Of a DNA stretch of 64,000 nucleotides, positions 46,271 to 57,229 are shown piece after piece. This DNA comes from Melampsora larici-populina 98AG31 (Eukaryota > Basidiomycota > Pucciniomycetes > Pucciniales > Melampsoraceae). The DNA lies in assembly GCF_000204055.1 (NCBI RefSeq), contig NW_006768766.1, forward strand, positions 900,706 through 964,705. Reading direction: 5' to 3'. The position numbers were made by a program, and so were the translations under genes. Under the pieces are notes generated by a model. It had not been told where the DNA came from. It did no database searches and saw nothing but the letters and a program-made list of their open reading frames with translations. Position 1 is the stretch's first letter. Each line of letters opens with the position of its first letter.

Positions 46271-47085
46271 ATGAGCCTTCTCAACAAATGTCAAGTAAAA
46301 TATGAGCACCACAGGCTGATCACCGGAACACAACCAAGATTTTGAATTGAATCAATCTGAAAGAAAACAAATCTTTTTTGGAGAATTCCAAAAAGTCTAC
46401 AACGCTCACATGTATGTGAGTATCTATTTTGGCCCCTGTGAGTGTGCTTGGATTGGTAGCAACCGTTTTTTCCAACTTTTTTCCATCTATTTTGTCTATG
46501 CTGTGCCTTTGTACCTTTATAATTCAATTTCTGTTGTACATACCTGTCTTTTTGTCAAAGTCTTCTGGGCATGCTTTTATCTTACTAATCTGTTGTCTTA
46601 TCTTCTTCTATGTCATCTTTTGTATGCTATTATGCCACATATGTTCAATTTATGCTATGCTATGTTATTTATGCGCCATACCATTGATGTGTGCATCTGA
46701 TTTCCATTGCAGCAATTTAGAACTCAAATCTAAAATGCAAGCAAGTGTAAAGAATTTTTAGCATTTCTTCTGGATCAAAAGAATCCCTATTTTTTTCAAA
46801 TAGTGCTTCATTGTATCTGACTTGGCCACGAACCCTTCCCACCTTGGTGTATTCTTAAACATGGTGAGGACTCTCATGCAAAGCATTGCAACTTGAAAGT
46901 CCACCCTCTACAAAACACAGGTGGCTGCAAGATCCCAGAGGAAACAATTGCTTTTCAAAACAAAGCTTGCCACTTTGTTTTGATGCAGCAGTTTATCAAA
47001 AAACTTTTAGAAAGCCACTTTCCAATCTACCAAGTGAAAGAATCTTACAAAAACCTTCTTACCAGGATTTTATTGAAACTATTAT
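46271..47085. other. no gene supported
   Basis: Hydrophobic frames at 46347-46761 (+) lie in T-rich DNA and have no start context, exon partner or motif; I treat them as chance. Confidence 0.35.
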
Positions 47086-47090
47086 TTTGC

Positions 47091-47566
47091 TCATTGATGT
47101 GGCTTATCTACAAGAATGTGGGCATTTTTGCCTGCCTCAATATCAATCATGGAAGCTTCTACTCTTCTAATCTCTGATAGGATCCTGCCAAGCTGTTGTA
47201 TTGGTTCGTCCAGGGAAGTTGAATTAGATCTGTCTGTTAAAGAATTAAAACAAGTCAGAGGAAAGAGTTAGATCTAAAAGGGTGAAGAACAAAGCAATAT
47301 TTACCAATTCCCAGTTGTTTTTGAAAGCTGATAATCACGTGAACCATTGGAACCTTTTCCTTCAAATCATGTAGATATCTTTTTGTTTGAGTATATTCTT
47401 CTCGCAACCTGCGGCCTACAGCAGTATATATAGATGTTAACTGAATGATAAATAAAAAAATAGTGATATGAGACAACATGAAGCTTACATGATTCCTGTA
47501 ATTCCCCTTGTTCTGCCAGCTCATTATGAACATTTGCATCTTCCTTTGAGTCAAAATGCAACATAT
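47091..47566 (-). CDS. small three-exon coiled-coil protein
   Basis: The start at 47566 gives MLHFDSKEDANVHNELAEQG. Two introns with canonical ends (GTAAGC...CTGTAG and GTAAAT...TAACAG) both interrupt in phase 1. The joined frame continues CRRLREEYTQTKRYLHDLKE and DRSNSTSLDEPIQQLGRILS to a TGA at 47091. About 108 residues, mostly charged helix with heptad-like Leu spacing. Perfect phase at both introns makes a working gene likely. Size and helical character resemble subunits of kinetochore or vesicle-tethering complexes, but I cannot name a family. It looks like one of the few ordinary host genes here. Confidence 0.6.
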
Positions 47567-47844
47567 TTCTTATTGGAATGTGGAAGATTTAATGATGAAT
47601 GATGTGCCACAAAACAAGATACAAAATACAATGAGTTGAAAATTTGAAAATACACTCACAATTAAAGAAGGACTGGTGAAATCAGATCAGCAAGATTAAA
47701 TTGTTATTATGTTCGATGAGCCTTGTCCCTGAAGGACAGATAAGTTTGTGATTTTGAGAGCTCAGAGGTGTTTGTAAAATACCTGAGAGGATCAAGAGTG
47801 AGGCTACAAGATAATAGAAATGAAATGTATGATTAAGGGCCCGT

Positions 47845-47960
47845 TGTAGAACTCCTACGCAGTGTAGCGTAGGCTGAGCCGGAGAAGGTTAGAATCACAG
47901 TCAAGGAGGACGGATGAAACTACGGTTCTGTGAAGCTGCCTTCAACCTAAAGAAAGTTCT
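47845..47960 (+). mobile_element. terminal segment of the AGTTCTACA repeat family
   Basis: TGTAGAACTCCTACGCAGTG onward matches the reverse complement of 7600-7713 over about 115 bases. After it lie weaker shared phrases (ACAAGTTTCCCGTAA) and a pyrimidine-rich leader-like region with many GTAAGT and GTATGT donors up to about 49200. Confidence 0.6.
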
Positions 47961-48127
47961 AAAAAAAATAAGTGAGACAAATTTTTACAACCCCGCCGTT
48001 ACAAGTTTCCCGTAAACCTAATTTTACCCCGTACAAGGATTTTCAACCTTTCTAACCCTATTTATCCCTCCCACAATTCAGCCGCACACACAAAGTTAAA
48101 AAAAACACAAATTAAAAAACACAACTT

Positions 48128-48190
48128 GTCCTGGAATTGAACCCAGGTTCAGTCCTTTCTTTTGGCCCTGACTTGGCCATGATCCTAGTC
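48128..48190 (-). other. tRNA-like A and B boxes
   Basis: On the minus strand TGGCCAAGTCAGG fits an A box and GGTTCAATTCC fits the B-box consensus at every position, inside a perfect T-arm (CCTGG and CCAGG). The boxes are about 35 bases apart and no acceptor stem or anticodon arm can be paired, so this is a tRNA-derived promoter or relic, not a functional tRNA. Confidence 0.4.
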
Positions 48191-48199
48191 TGACTCTTA

Positions 48200-51100
48200 T
48201 ACGCTAAAAAATAAATAAATAAATAAAATAAAATAATCCCAACCCTTCATCCACAACTTCAACAAAGCTCCAAGAACACACAACACTCAATATCTTGAAT
48301 AAGTAAGTCTTCTCTTTTCTAATCCACCTTCTTAACTGTTTAACTAACTAACACACTTCTCATCCACTTGTTTTCTCAAATTTGGACTTCCAACACTTTA
48401 ACACTACAGATAGATCACTTCGATCTTAACACAAACACTAGACTCAAGAAAAAACACAAGAGCCAAAAAACACTGCACTTTGATCGATTTACTACGATCT
48501 CCACACACATGCCACACACTTTTCAACACCAACAACACCCCCCCTTTTTATATCTTCCAACCTCTCCAACCACAACTTGGCCTCACAGCCCTTTCTCCCA
48601 TTTGCTCCGATCGATTCCAATGGATTCCCATGCCAAGATCCTTCCCATTCGACTCGATTCTGGATCTTTTGAACCAGGTATGTTCTTCTTCTACTTTTCT
48701 CATCCTTGTCTTTCTTTCTTTCTAGTACTAATGACATCATCTTTTGTATTCATTCTTATTTAGCTTATAGTTCTAACCCTTCCCAGCTTAACTCCTTCCT
48801 TCAATACTTATCAATTCCAATTTCGATTTTTAGCTCTTCTCTCTCCAGGTAAGTTCCTTTCTTCTACTTCTCTTTTCTCATGCTAACTAACTGCAATCTA
48901 ACTCCTGCCATTCCACTGCTTTTCAATTTTGATTTCGACTTTTTCCTTTGATTGTCCGAGTTTGAAATACCAGGTTTGTTCTTCCTCTCTTATCTCCTTC
49001 CTTTTTCTCCCATTCACACACTAACTTTGGTTCCCTTTTCTTTCTTCTTGTTGATTTCAATTCTAGGCCTTGATTTTGATATTCACCTTCTCACAATGAT
49101 AGTCTATGTAGTTCAATCTTTGATTTTGAATCTTCGTCATTGTCCATATGTAAGTTCTGTTCCTTCTATTCTGTTTAATCGCTGAAACTGACATTATCAA
49201 CTCTTCATCTTGATCTCAATAGTTTGAATTTTGATTTCGATTTTTGACCTCATTGAGTAAATCTTTATTGATCTTCTAAGTATCTGATTGATGATGACAT
49301 GATACTTTTTATTCAGTATAGGTTTGTACACTAAAATCAAACCTAATCCCTTTTCATTTTGTTCTAGTCTTTGATTTAGGTATCTAATTGATTCAACTTG
49401 TTGTCTTATTATAGTTTTCTTGTAGTCATGTTGATTGTGTTGATATAGATGTCTTTAAATGTGTCTTCAGACTTTTACTCAAAAAAATAAAACTATGGTG
49501 AAATGAAATGGATAGCACTAATGATCTGTTCAAAACTTAATGTGCCATAGTGAGATGATAAAACTCATTTTAATATGTTATCTATGCATGATATCTTTCA
49601 TAATGATGTTGATAGCAAAGCTGTAAGTTAGTTGTTTGAAAGCATTTAATTGTTGAATGATGAAACAGGTGGCTTAAGCAAAGCAAAGAGAACACTATGG
49701 CATGTATACATAAAATAATATCCTTGTGTAATTTGATTTCCACACCGTTTGGGTTGTTTTCAGATATTATCTGACCTGAAAACCAAATTTTGATTTGCCC
49801 CTATCTCAAGGGGCACATTGAGATACTGGTCTTTCAGATATTGAGACTGCCAAACAGTGATCCAAAAGAGGTCAACAGACGTCTGTTGACCTCGCAGTGA
49901 TCATATTTCTGTTCGGTAACAACCACATGAGATTGTATGTATCTTTTCATTCTACTCAAACTTTTGAAACAATCATCGTTGACCTTCATTGTTCTCATCC
50001 CACTGTAATCTTTCCATTCGATGTATCCATTCTTCTTTTGAACTCAATCTTATCTCTTTAATAATCTAATCGGTCAATTTCTTCATCTATATACTTTGAT
50101 AAATACATTTTAAATTGATCTTTTAATAATTTCATCATCTAAATCTATGTTATCAAATTGACGATTGATTCTAGTTCTACTACTGTTCAAAGGTAAGATC
50201 AATCAAACCTTTTGAATCAAAGTATCATTGATAGCATTTTTCAAAGTTTAGTATAACTATTCAAATAAGATCGTCGAACAATATCCTTTATAAGAATATC
50301 TAAACAAGGCAGAGATGAGATTATAAAATGATCAAAATAGTAAAAACTATTATGGAGTGAGGGCGGATGAGCAAAGCAGTGAGGATCGAAGAACATAAGG
50401 GTGTGTGTGGGTGATGAGACGTTGAGAAGGAGATGAACAAAGAAGATAGATGGAGGAGGGGCACATCGAGATAGAGCCTTCAGATACGGCCAAAAGGCTG
50501 TATCTTGATGTGGACCAATATCTTGTTATTGAAGATCAGATATTGACCTCAAATATTCGAACCAAACACTGATCTGATTTCAAATATCTGGTCGAGATTG
50601 GATCCAGATACAATATGGCCGTATGTCACTTTTTTGGTGTGAAATTTGGCCACATCGTATCTGCTCGCGGTGTCCGAACGGGCCCTAAGGCATTTGCAAT
50701 GTCAATCTGGTGATTTAATTATGTTTCACATGATCTCAATTAAGCCCAATCTATACCACTTCCAGACCAACCAACCTTCCTGTTCAGAATTGAGCATTGC
50801 AGTTGAATTATGAGATGTATTATTTGTTTATTTTAATTGTGCATCATCAGTTTAAATATATTGAGATCCTCTTCTAAAAGTACAAATGTTACACGGAGGT
50901 TGTCAGAATGTTTGGATACTTTTCCAAAGATATCTTGTGACCAGATTCAACCCATATGTTCAAAAGTGACTTGATCAAACTTTTTCCTGGCTGTGATTGT
51001 TGATTTCACCATGCATAGAAACCCCATGCACAAACAGATGAGAATTGTAGTCAATTCAAGTCACACAAGTCACAAGGAATCAAATAGCATCGTAATTGGT

Positions 51101-51300
51101 GATTTGAACAGTGACTTCAAGATATAGTGAAATCAGTAAGGGAGTGGGGAGCATTGTGAAAAAAAGGATTATGCCCCAGTTCTTTTTTTCTCATTGAAGT
51201 TCAATGTTATCTCCCTGGTCAGGGAATGATCATTGTGAGGACTCCCTAAATATTGGTTTCAATCCTTCATCGAGATATTTTTCATTACATACTAACTATT
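48200..51300. other. noncoding, leader-like and AT-rich
   Basis: T/C-rich blocks with splice-donor-like motifs (48670, 48849, 48971, 49149), then AT-rich DNA. No coding frame with a motif was found. Confidence 0.35.
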
Positions 51301-51312
51301 TAAATCCAACCC

Positions 51313-52790
51313 ATGTGGGATCCAGTATTCCCTGACTTAAACATTTCATGTATGTCTCCTGATCAGAAATTAGAGTCAGGAAACTCACCTCCATACAAGG
51401 ACTTCCCGAACATGGCTTCTGTCAATCAACACAAGACAATTCCTTCAACTCGCCGGTTGTCCACTCAGAAGATCCTCAATCCCTGGAATGCCCCCTCCCA
51501 AGATTCAACCCTCACCTGGCAAAAACAGAATCCAGATGTATTGGGAAAGCGCAAAAGGGCTGCAGAATACAGGGGTACAATACAGGAACAAGGAATGATC
51601 ACTGGTGGTAAGTTTGTTCTCTTGACCACTTTCAGGAACTCCATAAGTAGAATACCAAAGCATCTAACAACTTTATACTGTTATCAGATGGGAAAACATT
51701 AGATACTATGCCAAGAATATCCAGTCAAAGTGTGATTGCATCGGAAGTACTGGTAAGTCATGCACAAAACAGTACCCAAAAAGATTTGGTCTAATACGCA
51801 ATGCTGTCCTTTCAGTCTGCCTATCATATTTGTCCAGTCCATCCAATTCATATCTCATCATCTTCAGGCATGAATATAGCGGCCAACTCTTTCAAAGAAG
51901 GTGGATTCAATTTGACACCTGAGCTTGAAACAGTCCAAAAACCATCACCCACAACAATGTGCAGTTCAAATAATAATTCTGGGACATCCACTGCTAAAGT
52001 TCTGAACAATAAATCAAAAAGAATTATAAAACAACCTAAGATTGAACACAGAAATGCTTTTTCAGTCAATCATCAGGTCCGGAAGTTGATATTCTTAGAA
52101 CCTTTCAAACAACTAAACAAATCACTTCCAGTCAGGAAAAATGAAGCCTTAAGTACAGTATCCAAGGGAAACCCCAAAGATCTGATATCATTCCACAATC
52201 TCAATTGGTTTTGAGCCTAAAACAGTGGTTTGTTCATTTGTCAGAAACATTTGCAATGACCCCTTGGTTTCTTTAGTGGTCCAGAAAGACATCCCACCAA
52301 TAAAAGCTGAGGTTTCCAAGCAATACAGGCAAAACCAATTGGCCAATAAATATCAAGTCTGGTGTCAAAATGATCCAGGGCACAAAGCTCAACAAAGACG
52401 AGGGTGTGTGGTGCATTTCCTTGACCTTCAAGGACTTCATTCTAATTATACTTTGTTTGAATTGTTGCACAACCAGTCACGGTATTAAAGGAACAGGTTA
52501 ACATTCTCAAATAAAAGTTTTGACATGTTGAACAACTTCAGGAAGAGGTCATATTTTTGAAGGATCAAGTACATATTCTTCGGACAGAATTGAAGGTAGC
52601 TTGTCAGAAGACAGATTTTCTTGAATGAGATCTGGCTGTGGCTCAAATTGTTGTGGGACAACTTATTCATGTTTTGGAGACCAAGCAATCAAGTTTGACT
52701 GACACCACCATTATGACTTCAAGGATGCCGCTGGCAGCAGCAGCCACGGCCATGGCAGCTGACCCTGCCCCAAATGTGTCTGATTATTGA
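51313..52790 (+). CDS. coiled-coil protein, unrecognised, one in-frame TGA
   Basis: Exon 1 (51313-51607) starts MWDPVFPDLNISCMSPDQKL. Exon 2 is 51688-51752 (DGKTLDTMPRISSQS) and exon 3 begins at 51816 (SAYHICPVHPIHI); the joins are in phase. A frame change near 52200 implies another intron. The next part has CQNDPGHKAQQRRGCVVHFL. After an intron ending CTTCAG at about 52540 comes a helix (EEVIFLKDQVHILRTELKVA), a TGA at 52626-52628, and DLAVAQIVVGQLIHVLE, ending at SDY. Low-complexity Ser/Asn N-terminus plus C-terminal coiled coil; no domain recognised. It lies upstream of and parallel to the SUN gene. Confidence 0.45.
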
Positions 52791-52794
52791 TTTG

Positions 52795-53860
52795 TATTGC
52801 GGATCCTACACCCAGATAATCTACTCTTTCAGGAGAGTTGATGTATGAGATAAGCAGCACTCTGTATGGGTATCTTTCATTTATGGTAGATATGTAGTAC
52901 TTCCAATTATCAAATTGATTACGACTCTTTCAGCTTTGAAGTATGTCTCCCGACTGGAGGAAGCACCTATGATTCATCCTTAGAATTACGATCAAGGATA
53001 TCATACTATTGTAACAGTCAAGAGCAACTTGGATTGGGGAGGCAAATGATTGTTTGAATCACATTTACTCCAAACACATTGTTGATAAGGATTTTCCCCT
53101 GGTGTACTGCCTGGACTGCTTCTGGCTCTCTTATCTCAATACTGATCATTCTTATCAAGATTTTAATCCATTTGAGCAGAACACCAATGAATGTGACAGA
53201 CCTTGAAATCCAAAGCCAATGATTCCTCTGCATAAGCTTTCTCATAGCTAGGAGTCCATTTGACACTAACCCGCTGGGAGATAGCCTTAGGGCATGACAG
53301 AAAGGGACCCAAAAGATAGGTAAACTGATAAAGGAATTTTTAACCCAGAGATATCAGTGATAGTTACATACTAAGGATCCATGTTCATACAGCAAAGATT
53401 ACAGGCTGACCAAAATTTGGTATCTGCGGAGCAGAGAAGGATAGGTGTCAGTAGATGAATGGGAAATTTATGAATTTAAGCCTACCAAAATTGGTTTGTT
53501 TGGAAGATAAGATATTCAGGCAACACAGCGGGATGATTAGGCGTCAATATAAGTATGATTAACTTCAAGACCAGAGGAGTGTCAATCTTGATATTGAATA
53601 AGCTCAGAACCATATTTGATTGACTTCAAAAGCGAGGTGTTTCTTAATCTTTATCTTGAAATTTGATTCAAGAATCCACTCAATGACTAAGGTTGACTGT
53701 ATGCCTTTGTATTGCAAGTCATGTTCTTCATACATCTCGGTCAAACTGGCATCAAGCTAACCCAACTGACTCAGTGCAGGAAGAGGATTTCTTTCTTTTG
53801 GTGTAAGCTCAAATCCTCCCTCTAAGATCATACTTATTCTTTATATCCTTTGGGGTCTTG
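52795..53860. other. interval before the SUN gene, mostly featureless
   Basis: An upstream SUN exon ending EEDFFLL before GTGTAAG at about 53800 is possible. Nothing else is supported. Confidence 0.35.
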
Positions 53861-53865
53861 TGCAG

Positions 53866-56095
53866 ATCATGGACACTATTAACCTTCCACTTATCAATTG
53901 CTCACAAGATGAATCAGATATTGTGAAGCACAACGAAAGCACTGTGTTAACACAAACAGTGAGTCGTTTTTTTTACAATTTAACTCCAGACCCTTTGGAA
54001 CTGCAATCACTTTTCACTACAAAAAATATAATGTTTTCTGGGCAGACAACGCAAATATTGATATACAAAAATATTGGGCGGTCAGGAGGAGGGCAAAAAA
54101 TACAAAAAAATATGGCTGTTGTTCCTGGTGTTGAGAGCTTCAATTTGAGTATCTTGTTTGTATTTTTAGAGTGCATATTGTTGAACGTACTAACAGAAAA
54201 CCCCATATTCATCAGATGTATACCTGTAACAGATGCTGAAATTTGGTTCCTCAGATTGGAGAGGACAATTTGGTTTCTACAAATGCTCATAACTTTTTCA
54301 ATTGGCAAGGAAAACACTCGATTATTGGCTCATTAGAAAGCTGAGCTCTGCTTCCAGATCTTTCATTAAGGTGATGGGGCTGTGTCCAGCTTTGCAAAGA
54401 ATCTATGTGGCTTTGAAGAAGATATTTCAAAGTGACTATAGCTGCCTTGTGAGAGAAAATGAAGCCTTGAATTGTTATGAAGACATTTAGAGAGAGACTG
54501 TGGCTTTCTAATGAGCCTAAAAGCGAGTATTTTGACCAAGAATTGCGAATTTTATGAGCATTTGTAGAATTCAAATTGTCCTCTCCAATCTGAGGAACTG
54601 AATTTCAGCATCTGTTACAGGTGTATATCTGATGAATATGGGGTTTTTTGTTAGTACATTCAACAATATGCCCTCTAAAAATACACAAAAATACTCAGCT
54701 TGAAGCTCTCAACACCAGGAACAATATCCATATTTTTTTGTATTTTTTGCCCTCCTCCTGACCGCCCAATATTTTTGTATATCAATATTTGTGTTTTCTG
54801 CCCAGAAAACATTATATTCCTTGTAGTGTTTGACAAACTTGAAGGATATAGCTGACAAGCCCTTCCCTGCAGGTGGACACATTTCAAGAAATTTCAAAAA
54901 ACTCAAGTCCTAAACCAAGTGTAAAACTTCCCTGCTCAACATCTCTTGTACAATCCACAGGAGCTTCAACAATCTTCCATCAAATTCTGCCCTTGGCTAT
55001 GGAGCAAAATCAAAAAGTTGACAGCCTGGTAAAAAGTTTATTACTCTTGGTGATACCAACTATCTTGATACTCACCAGGTTTTCTGGTTCTAGGAAGCTG
55101 AAAAAGATACCTTACCAGGTTCAGCTTGGCCAATAGAAAAACTGAAGAGATTGGGAAAGGCTTTAAATATCAAAATTTTACTGTCTGCTTTGGTGATTCT
55201 CTTGGCCATGAGTTGAGTGACATGTAATTTCTCTTCCGGCAAGGATGTCTCATCAGCATATTCTGAATACACTTCAAACCACCTCATAGGTATACTACAA
55301 ATTCTGAAGAGGCCGGAGAAGAATTTTCATGCTGAATCACATATGGATACGAAGAAAATCTGGAACACACTGGAGCAAGAAAGAATAGAAAATCACAACC
55401 AATTTCAACAAGGCCAGGTACAGGAGGAACTTTCTTGACTCAAAACATCCCTGAACCTCTTGGAAGCAGACATTGCCCGTATCAAAACCAATTTTGAGAA
55501 AGCCACCAAGGACCAAGACACTCGCCTTCGTTCATGGATATCTAGTATCTTCACAGCAGGCCTTAAACATTCACAGAGGCCTGACTATGCCCTAAGTTCT
55601 GGTGGAGCTCAGATATATTATTGGATGACATCACCCACATACAAAGAAAAGCCAGCTACTAAATTGGCAAGGTTGTTTAATTGGTTGGTTGGGGGTCCTG
55701 TCAAGATAGAATTTCATCCACCCTCTGTTGCTTTGGATCCTGACACAAACGTAGGAAGATGTTGGGCCATGGAAGGACAGAGAGGCAGTCTTGGAATTTT
55801 TCTGGCTCAAAAAATCATTATTGACGAATTGGTGATAGAACATACTGATCCAAGCATGGCATTTGAGTTGGAGTCAATTCTTCAGAAATTTGAACTTTTT
55901 GGACTGAGTGAAATGCTTACTAGTCCTGTTAAGCTAGGGGAAGGGGTTTTCAACATTTCCAGTGCACATATCCAACACTTTTCTATACAACCTCAAATTC
56001 CTGTGGTCATAGTCATATTCAATGTTCTCTCCAATCACGGGGACCCAGATTTCACATGTATATATAAGTTAAGGATTCATGGACAGATGGTGTGA
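53866..56095 (+). pseudogene. SUN-domain (Sad1/UNC-84) protein gene with two in-frame TGA codons
   Basis: Exons 53866-53958, 54873-55028 and 55094-56095 join in phase 0. Order of parts: short nucleoplasmic region, a hydrophobic segment (ALNIKILLSALVILLAM), a coiled coil (LEQERIENHNQFQQG; LEADIARIKTNFEKATKDQD), then a full SUN domain: DYALSSGGAQIYY, VGRCWAMEGQRGSLGIFLAQ, IIIDELVIEHTDPSMAFE, LGEGVFNISS and FNVLSNHGDPDFTCIYKLRI. SUN proteins sit in the inner nuclear membrane and form LINC complexes with KASH proteins. TGA codons at 55214-55216 and 55436-55438 break the frame without shifting it. The upstream start is not certain. Because SUN proteins are normally conserved, this is either a decayed extra copy or a gene with unusual stop decoding. 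Confidence 0.78.
54015..54828. mobile_element. 814-bp CACTA foldback element in a SUN intron
   Basis: The left end CACTACAAAAAATATAATG is mirrored by CATTATATTCCTTGTAGTG at the right end, and TTT flanks both sides (54012-54014 and 54829-54831). The inverted repeat extends for roughly 290 bases per arm. CACTA ends and a 3-bp duplication identify a non-autonomous CACTA element. Its ends differ from those of the 17.6-kb element. It sits inside an intron that would otherwise be about 100 bases. Confidence 0.92.
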
Positions 56096-57200
56096 TGTTG
56101 AGAATTACTATACATGCTAGCTACTAACATTTCTGTTAATAAAAGTCTTGCCCTTTACTATTAATGATGTTTACCAAGCTTGGACAATTGTCAATGACTA
56201 TTTATGAACATGTGACTATCAAAACTATGTTACAGATTCATCAATATATGATTGAATTCTGTTTGTTGGCATTGAGGTATTTGTACTATTGGCCTCAAAT
56301 CACCGAGAATTCAGCTCAGAAAAAAACACCTAGAGGTTCATTATCCATATTTCCCTGCTTCCTTGTTCACTTTGTATGACAAGACTAAATTTTGAGAATA
56401 AAGCAATGGAGGAACAAACTAGCTTCAATGAGAGAATCCCAAATTTTTTGATTCACCCCTGATCCCCTATCTCCTAGAAATAATTCTTGTGAACTGTTTA
56501 ATTGTTCTACTGGCTGACAGAATTGAATTTCAATGATCTTTCTTACATCTCTTCTGCATTACTTTCAACTTTTGTAAATGTTTGCATTGAAAATTTCTAT
56601 TCAAACTTTCACTGTCTACCACTGGATCAAAATAATAGATAGCTGTGTCTATATAATATAATATTTGCACATAAAATACTAAGCAAAGCCAGTGTTGCAC
56701 CTTGGCCCTCAGTGAGTAGCCAAGTAATTTTATCGTGCCTCTATATAATTAAGCTCCATACATGAATTGAAAGCATCATCCAAGATCATGACAGCATGAT
56801 TCTAACATAGCAATTTCTTTACCCTGGTAATGATTACAATGTATACTTTCCACAACCCATCTCTCTAACTTTAACAGGACTCTTGAGGGTACTGGAACTC
56901 CTCAAATTGGACTTGCCACAGGAACATGATGTTCTGATTTTTGCATTTCTCAAATCTTCCTTACATGTTATATTCAAATATACCATCAACAATGATCTGC
57001 AATTTTACCTACTATACAACATAAATTTATGAATGTAGGATTAGATCCTGTGACTTTAAGGCAACAAAAAGTTGCCCTCATAGAGGAGGACTGATGGAAT
57101 GAAAGTATTCAGGCAAGTAGTATTGTATTCAAGATATGTGTAGGATCTTAGTGCATGTGAGCTGGCTCACAGAATATGATTGAGATAACAGAAGACTAAT
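56096..57200. other. 3' of the SUN gene, no gene seen
   Basis: AT-rich DNA without coding features. Confidence 0.35.
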
Positions 57201-57229
57201 GAACCAAATCAGATTCTAGAAAGAAGACT

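Larger units (their letters stand above)
47837..50685. mobile_element. possible Harbinger-type element with GGGCCCGTT ends
   Basis: GGGCCCGTT at 47837 is mirrored by AACGGGCCC ending at 50685, and TAA flanks both ends (47834-47836 and 50686-50688). The terminal match is only nine bases. The left end runs straight into the TGTAGAACT segment at 47845, so the original end may be truncated or the match fortuitous. Internal AGATA/TATCT-rich inverted phrases (TTTCAGATATTATCTG near 49757; CAGATACGATG-type near 50660) suggest an internal element of its own. No transposase seen. Confidence 0.4.

Noticed and set aside
46347..46761. Hydrophobic frames suggesting membrane proteins
   Set aside because: T-rich DNA gives Phe/Leu-rich frames by chance; no start context or exon partners.
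48128..48190. A functional tRNA gene
   Set aside because: No acceptor stem or anticodon arm can be paired.
42929..51160. Shared GTGGGGAGCATTG at 42929 and 51143 as element ends
   Set aside because: Thirteen bases in direct orientation with no flanking duplication; too little to define an element.
53973..54317. Open frames within 54015-54828 as genes
   Set aside because: They lie in the arms of the foldback element and mirror each other.
3823..55438. Reassigned TGA codon (alternative nuclear code)
   Set aside because: TGA serves as normal terminator in other frames here (for example 47091) and the transposase lacks internal TGA; CpG mutation is simpler.
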